Source of the DNA: Gammaproteobacteria bacterium
GTDB taxonomy: Bacteria > Pseudomonadota > Gammaproteobacteria > Steroidobacterales > Steroidobacteraceae
Direction of reading: 5' to 3'
DNA: 10,282 nucleotides
Assembly: GCA_029857655.1 (NCBI GenBank)
Contig: JAOUGR010000047.1
Coordinates: forward strand, 1-10,282
In this document: piece after piece, positions 6,672 to 10,282 of the stretch
Position numbering within the stretch: position 1 is the first letter of the stretch
How the letters are laid out: each line of letters begins with the position of its first letter
Translations under genes and position numbers: made by a program
Notes under the pieces: generated by a model
Databases searched by the model: none
Seen by the model: only the letters and a program-made list of their open reading frames with translations
Told to the model about the DNA's origin: nothing

Positions 6672-7565
6672 ATGGCAGGCAGGCAGCGTGTCGGCGACTT
6701 GATGGACTGGGCCACGCGCATGCTCGAAGAGGCCCGGCTGGTCTACGGCCATGGCACGGCCGACGCGCGGGATGACGCGGCGGCGCTAGTGTTTCACGGC
6801 TTGCGGCTGCGGCACAACTCGGCGCCGGCCAGCTACCGGCGTGTCGTTTCGCCGGCCGGACGCAAGCGGGTGGAAATGCTGTTGCAGAGGCGCATCGAAG
6901 AGCGCCTGCCGTCGGCCTACCTGACCGGCATCACCTGGTTCGCGGGGCACGAATTCCGGGTGACGCGTGACGTGCTCGTGCCACGTTCGCCAATCGCCGA
7001 GCTCTGCGAGAATGCTTTCGAGCCCTGGATCGACGCCAGGCGTGTGCGACGCGTGCTCGACATCGGCACGGGGTCCGGATGCATCGCGATCGCGGCAGCG
7101 CATGCCCTGCCGGACGCACAGGTCGACGCAACCGATATCTCGCCTCGGGCATTGGCCCTGGCCCGCGGCAATGTGAAGCGCCACCGGCTCGGAAGCCGGG
7201 TGAAGATCCTGCGATCCGATGTCTATGGCGAATTGCGGGGCCGGCGCTACGATATCATCGTGAGCAATCCTCCCTACGTTTCGGCAGCTGAAATGCGCAG
7301 TCTGCCGCCGGAGTATCACTTTGAACCGCGACTGGGCCTGCAGGCGTCACGCAACGGACTCGCGATCATCGCGCGCATCCTGGCCGGCGCGCACCGCCAT
7401 CTCGAGCCGCAGGGCATCCTGGTCGTCGAAACGGGCGACACCGAGCGCGCGGTGCGGCAGCGTTGGCCCTCATTGCCATTCACCTGGCTCGAGTTCGAGC
7501 GCGGCGGCGGCGGCGTGTTTCTGCTGAACGCCGACCAGGTACAGGCGGGCCCGCATGTCAGGTAA
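6672..7565 (+). CDS. prmB: 50S ribosomal protein L3 glutamine methyltransferase
   Basis: PrmB methylates the glutamine of ribosomal protein uL3 (Gln150 in E. coli) using S-adenosylmethionine during 50S assembly. The product has 297 residues with an N-terminal substrate-binding region (about 1-95, including YGHGT at 25-29 and [10 protein letters not shown]) and a Rossmann methyltransferase domain. SAM motif I is [13 protein letters not shown] (128-140), and the catalytic NPPY is at 199-202 in [13 protein letters not shown]. The ending [16 protein letters not shown] is specific to PrmB rather than PrmC. Also diagnostic is [11 protein letters not shown] (101-111). The ATG at 6672 agrees with family length; ATG at 6702 (codon 11) is an alternative, and neither has a good ribosome binding site. 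The 3' end overlaps aroC by 11 bases, the same order as in E. coli. Confidence 0.95.
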   Translation: MAGRQRVGDLMDWATRMLEEARLVYGHGTADARDDAAALVFHGLRLRHNSAPASYRRVVSPAGRKRVEMLLQRRIEERLPSAYLTGITWFAGHEFRVTRDVLVPRSPIAELCENAFEPWIDARRVRRVLDIGTGSGCIAIAAAHALPDAQVDATDISPRALALARGNVKRHRLGSRVKILRSDVYGELRGRRYDIIVSNPPYVSAAEMRSLPPEYHFEPRLGLQASRNGLAIIARILAGAHRHLEPQGILVVETGDTERAVRQRWPSLPFTWLEFERGGGGVFLLNADQVQAGPHVR

Positions 7566-8652
7566 CACGGTCGGCAAGCTGTTCGCGGTCACGACATTCG
7601 GCGAGAGCCACGGCCCGGCGCTGGGTGCGATCGTCGACGGTTGCCCGCCCGGGCTGGCGCTCGCCGAGGAAGACCTGCAGGGCGATCTGGAACTACGGCG
7701 AACCGGCACGTCGCGTCACACGAGCCAGCGCAAGGAGCCCGACCGAGTCCGGATCCTGTCAGGCTTGTTCGAGGGCCGCACGACCGGCACGGCGATCGGC
7801 CTCATTATTGACAACGTCGATCAGCGATCGCGCGACTACGACAAGATCAAGGACCGCTTTCGACCCGGACACGCGGACTACGCCTTTCAACAGAAATACG
7901 GATTTCGCGACTATCGCGGAGGCGGGCGTTCCTCGGCGCGCATCACGGTCGCGACGGTCGCGGCCGGTGCGATCGCGCGCAAGTACCTGCGCGAAAGACT
8001 CGGGCTGGAGGTCGCCGGCTACCTGTCCCAGGCAGGCCCGCACCGGCTCGACTGCGTGGATCTTGCTTCGGCGCGCGGGAATCCGTTCTTCTGCGCGGAC
8101 CCGCAAAAGATTCCGCTGCTGGAGGAGTACCTGTGGCAGCTGCGCAAGGACGGCGATTCGGCCGGCGCCAGGGTCACGGTCGTGGCCAGCAAGGTGCCGC
8201 CCGGGCTTGGCGAGCCGATGTTCGACCGGCTGGACGCCGAGATCGCATTCGCGATGATGGGCATCAATGCCGCCAAGGCCGTCGAGATCGGCGACGGTGT
8301 CGCGGTGGCTTCACAGCGCGGGTCCGAGCATCGCGACGAGCTCACGCCTTCCGGCTTCGCCTCGAATCACTCCGGTGGCACATTGGGCGGCATCAGCTCT
8401 GGCCAGGACCTGATCGTGCACGTCTCATTCAAGCCGACATCGAGTATCCAGGTCCCGGGCAGGACGATCGACCTGGACGGGAATCCTGCGGAGATCGTCA
8501 CGACCGGGCGCCACGACCCCTGTGTCGGCCTGCGCGCGGTACCGATCGCCGAAGCCATGCTCCTGCTGGTCCTGATGGACCACTACCTGCGGCACAGGGC
8601 ACAGTGCGCCGACGTCATTTCAACGACTCCCCGGATCACCGATCCGCGGTAG
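7555..8652 (+). CDS. aroC: Chorismate synthase
   Basis: AroC carries out the last shikimate-pathway step, converting 5-enolpyruvylshikimate-3-phosphate to chorismate with reduced FMN. The 365-residue product begins [20 protein letters not shown], the first AroC signature, with His19. It continues with FRPGHADY carrying His106, [32 protein letters not shown] and [18 protein letters not shown]. Length and motifs are those of a complete bacterial monofunctional enzyme. The active-site loop reads [12 protein letters not shown], slightly different from the common RRRPGTSRYTTQR but keeping its arginines. The ATG lies inside the end of prmB (11-base overlap), so translation is probably coupled; the upstream GCGGG stretch is a weak Shine-Dalgarno. 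It ends in TAG at 8650-8652, and 198 bases separate it from fimV. Confidence 0.98.
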   Translation: MSGNTVGKLFAVTTFGESHGPALGAIVDGCPPGLALAEEDLQGDLELRRTGTSRHTSQRKEPDRVRILSGLFEGRTTGTAIGLIIDNVDQRSRDYDKIKDRFRPGHADYAFQQKYGFRDYRGGGRSSARITVATVAAGAIARKYLRERLGLEVAGYLSQAGPHRLDCVDLASARGNPFFCADPQKIPLLEEYLWQLRKDGDSAGARVTVVASKVPPGLGEPMFDRLDAEIAFAMMGINAAKAVEIGDGVAVASQRGSEHRDELTPSGFASNHSGGTLGGISSGQDLIVHVSFKPTSSIQVPGRTIDLDGNPAEIVTTGRHDPCVGLRAVPIAEAMLLLVLMDHYLRHRAQCADVISTTPRITDPR

Positions 8653-8730
8653 TCTTCGCGAATCAAAGCATTGCACCTGCCTTTGCAGGCTGGTTCACTG
8701 CCCAAGAATTGCGTGACGCGAGGCAAGATT

Positions 8731-8758
8731 TTGGTAAATTCGGCGTGTAAGCTATAGT
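8731..8758 (+). promoter_or_regulatory. Candidate sigma-70 promoter of fimV
   Basis: TTGGTA (8731-8736, four of six) and TATAGT (8753-8758, five of six) are separated by 16 bases in an AT-rich patch of the aroC-fimV spacer. Predicted transcription would begin near 8765, giving a leader of about 85 bases. It is the best -35/-10 pair I see in the window. Confidence 0.5.
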
Positions 8759-8775
8759 CCAAAGGATCAGGGACT

Positions 8776-8791
8776 TGTGATTGATATCACA
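8776..8791 (+). promoter_or_regulatory. CRP/Vfr/Clp-type operator upstream of fimV
   Basis: The sequence TGTGATTGATATCACA is a perfect TGTGA-N6-TCACA palindrome; the arms extend to TGTGAT/ATCACA around a TGAT centre. That is the consensus of CRP-family regulators (CRP, Vfr, Clp). It is centred about 19 bases downstream of the predicted start from the 8753 hexamer and about 67 bases before the fimV ATG. From the predicted promoter this position suggests repression or roadblock rather than activation, unless another start exists. The identity of the bound protein is inference. Confidence 0.65.
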
Positions 8792-8850
8792 CCCATTTCA
8801 CAAACTCACGGCCGAGGCTTGAACGGCTGCGACGGCCTTGGGGAGTCACG

Positions 8851-10282
8851 ATGAGCTGGAAACTGCGCGTCCTCGTTTCGGCGATGCTGCTCGCGCCACC
8901 GGTGGCACTGCCACTGGGACTCGGCGAGATCCGCCTGGGTTCGGCACTCAACGAGCCTTTGTCGGCCGAAATCGACCTGGTCGCGGCGACACCCGAGGAA
9001 TTGGGCGCCCTGGAAGCGCAGCTTGCGTCGCGCGAGCTGTTCCAGCGCTACGGCCTTGACCGGCCCGCCTATCTGAATTCCCTCGAATTCCGCGTGGGAC
9101 GTGGCCAGGACGGCCGCGGCGTGCTGCTGGTCCGCTCGCGGGATCCCATTGCTGAGCCATTTGTTACTTTTCTCGTCGACGTCAGCTGGCCACGCGGCCA
9201 CCTGTTGCGCGAATACACGGTCCTGCTGGATCCGCCGGTCTTCGCGCCACAAGGTGAACAGTCCGTGCCAGCCCCAGTAGCTGCTCCGCGGGCCGAAGCT
9301 GCGCCGGTGGGCGCGACGCCGGCGCCTGCAAGCGCGGCGGCGGGCGAGACGGCCAGTCTTCAATCCGGGCTGACCGCGGAGGGCGGGTCGGCGTACCGGG
9401 TCGAGCGCGGTGACACGCTTTACAAAATCGCCGGTTCGCTGGTGCCAGGCGATCGCTCCGCGGCGCAGCGGATGATGATCGGGCTATACCGTGCCAACCC
9501 GGAAGCATTCCGGGGCAACATCAATGTGCTGCGTGCCGGCGCAATCCTGCGCGTTCCGACTGCCGACGAGCTTTCGGCGATTGGTGTCGGGGAGGCAACC
9601 GCCGAGGTTAACCGCCAGGTTGCAGAGTGGCGCGCAAGCGGCGGCGGTGCCGCGGCGAGCGGGCGCCTGCGCCTTGTGACGCCCAGCGAGGGCGTGGCCG
9701 ACACGGGCACCGGTGAGCCGGTCGCGGGCGGTGCAGTCAAGTCCCAGGTCGATGCGCTCGAGCGGGACATCCAGGAGCAGCGCCGCCTGCTGGAGCTGAA
9801 GAATCAGGAACTGGCCGATCTGCAACGCAAGATGGCCGCCAAGAAGCCGCCCGAGGCGGTTGCTCCGGTCGAACCCGAGAAGCCTGCTCCGGGCGAAACA
9901 GCGGTCGCGCCGGAGGACGACACGGGCGTCACTGTTCCTCCCGCGGAGGAGGCCAGGGAACCGACGGCGGCTGCAAAGCCCAAACCGAAGCCTGCTGCGG
10001 AGGCTGAAGGACCGTCATTCTTCGACAGCCTGACGGACAACTGGCTGTTCCTGCTCGGCGCTGCTGCACTGGTGCTGGTTGGCGGCCTCGGCTACGGCTA
10101 TGTCCGCCGCCGACGCGAGCAGGATGTCCATGACGCGCTGAAGGGTTTCGAGATTCCGACGGCTGCTCCCGTGCCTTCCGAGACGATGCGGCTGCGTGCG
10201 CTCGCGGTCGGGGACGACGGTGCCGGCGAAACCGCCGAAATCGAGAGGCTGGACGAAGAGGACATCGTCGTCGAAGAGCGGC
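8851..10282 (+). CDS. fimV: FimV-family polar pilus/motility regulator, N-terminal part (3' end outside window)
   Basis: FimV is an inner-membrane hub protein with a periplasmic peptidoglycan-binding region; it localises type IV pilus components to the pole and is needed for twitching. The frame stays open from the ATG at 8851 to the window end, 477 codons, against about 900 in Pseudomonas FimV. The start has GGGAG (8841-8845) at good spacing. In order: a signal peptide (about 1-23), the FimV N-terminal domain beginning LGEIRLGSALNEPLSAEIDL (24-43), an Ala/Pro-rich linker (about 132-180), a LysM domain (182-235, YRVERGDTLYKIA to LRAGAILRVP), a coiled coil (about 294-332), a Pro/Glu/Ala-rich linker (about 333-387), one membrane segment (about 398-417) and RRRR at 419-422. 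A cytoplasmic acidic region follows; the C-terminal TPR part would lie beyond the edge. The upstream spacer carries a promoter candidate and a CRP-type box. Confidence 0.93.
   Translation, partial: MSWKLRVLVSAMLLAPPVALPLGLGEIRLGSALNEPLSAEIDLVAATPEELGALEAQLASRELFQRYGLDRPAYLNSLEFRVGRGQDGRGVLLVRSRDPIAEPFVTFLVDVSWPRGHLLREYTVLLDPPVFAPQGEQSVPAPVAAPRAEAAPVGATPAPASAAAGETASLQSGLTAEGGSAYRVERGDTLYKIAGSLVPGDRSAAQRMMIGLYRANPEAFRGNINVLRAGAILRVPTADELSAIGVGEATAEVNRQVAEWRASGGGAAASGRLRLVTPSEGVADTGTGEPVAGGAVKSQVDALERDIQEQRRLLELKNQELADLQRKMAAKKPPEAVAPVEPEKPAPGETAVAPEDDTGVTVPPAEEAREPTAAAKPKPKPAAEAEGPSFFDSLTDNWLFLLGAAALVLVGGLGYGYVRRRREQDVHDALKGFEIPTAAPVPSETMRLRALAVGDDGAGETAEIERLDEEDIVVEER

Noticed and set aside
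8671..8687. Possible sigma-54 promoter (TTGCAC, then TTGCA) after aroC
   Set aside because: The essential GG of the -24 element is missing and the spacing is one base too long.
8676..8689. CCTGC-CTTT-GCAGG hairpin downstream of aroC as a terminator
   Set aside because: The stem is only 5 bp and no T-run follows, so an intrinsic terminator is not supported.
8781..8791. FNR-type half site TTGAT within the fimV palindrome
   Set aside because: The second half ATCAA is not at the required spacing; the CRP-type reading is exact.
8806..9825. Minus-strand frames opposite the fimV start
   Set aside because: They are antisense shadows. The plus strand carries an uninterrupted FimV with signal peptide, LysM and membrane segment.

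Overview
The window is GC-rich chromosomal DNA, judged by eye, densely packed with conserved housekeeping genes. The gene set is ParC, EF-P with its EpmA modifying enzyme, Psd, PrmB next to AroC, and FimV/FimX-type type IV pilus regulators. This points to a gammaproteobacterium outside the enterics, in the broad Pseudomonas/Xanthomonas/Chromatiales range. I see no insertion sequence, phage gene, CRISPR array, tRNA or rRNA.

Layout. The left edge holds the 3' end of parC (+). Tail-to-tail with it is a 683-codon FimX-like regulator (-) with receiver, PAS, degenerate GGDEF and degenerate EAL domains. A 250-base divergent spacer follows, then efp (+, elongation factor P). Tail-to-tail with efp is a compact four-gene minus-strand cluster, transcribed sco -> psd -> epmA -> msrC. 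Its members are a SCO1/SenC copper chaperone, phosphatidylserine decarboxylase, EF-P lysine ligase, and free methionine-(R)-sulfoxide reductase. Two of the junctions overlap by 4 bases and the third has a 9-base gap. Divergent from sco across 61 bases is the plus-strand pair prmB-aroC, which overlaps by 11 bases. After a 198-base regulatory spacer comes fimV (+), which is open at the right edge.

How the genes work together. EpmA (4135-5112) is expected to attach beta-lysine to Lys34 of the EF-P encoded about 0.5 kb away. Both the acceptor lysine and the diagnostic alanine of the ligase active site are present, but the usual third partner, epmB, is not in this window. FimX-like and FimV are both regulators of type IV pilus assembly and twitching in Pseudomonas. 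They are encoded about 6 kb apart here, on opposite strands.

The most notable non-coding signal is a perfect TGTGA-N6-TCACA palindrome of the CRP/Vfr/Clp type at 8776-8791, between aroC and fimV. Otherwise the region looks ordinary, and I found no evidence of a previously undescribed system.
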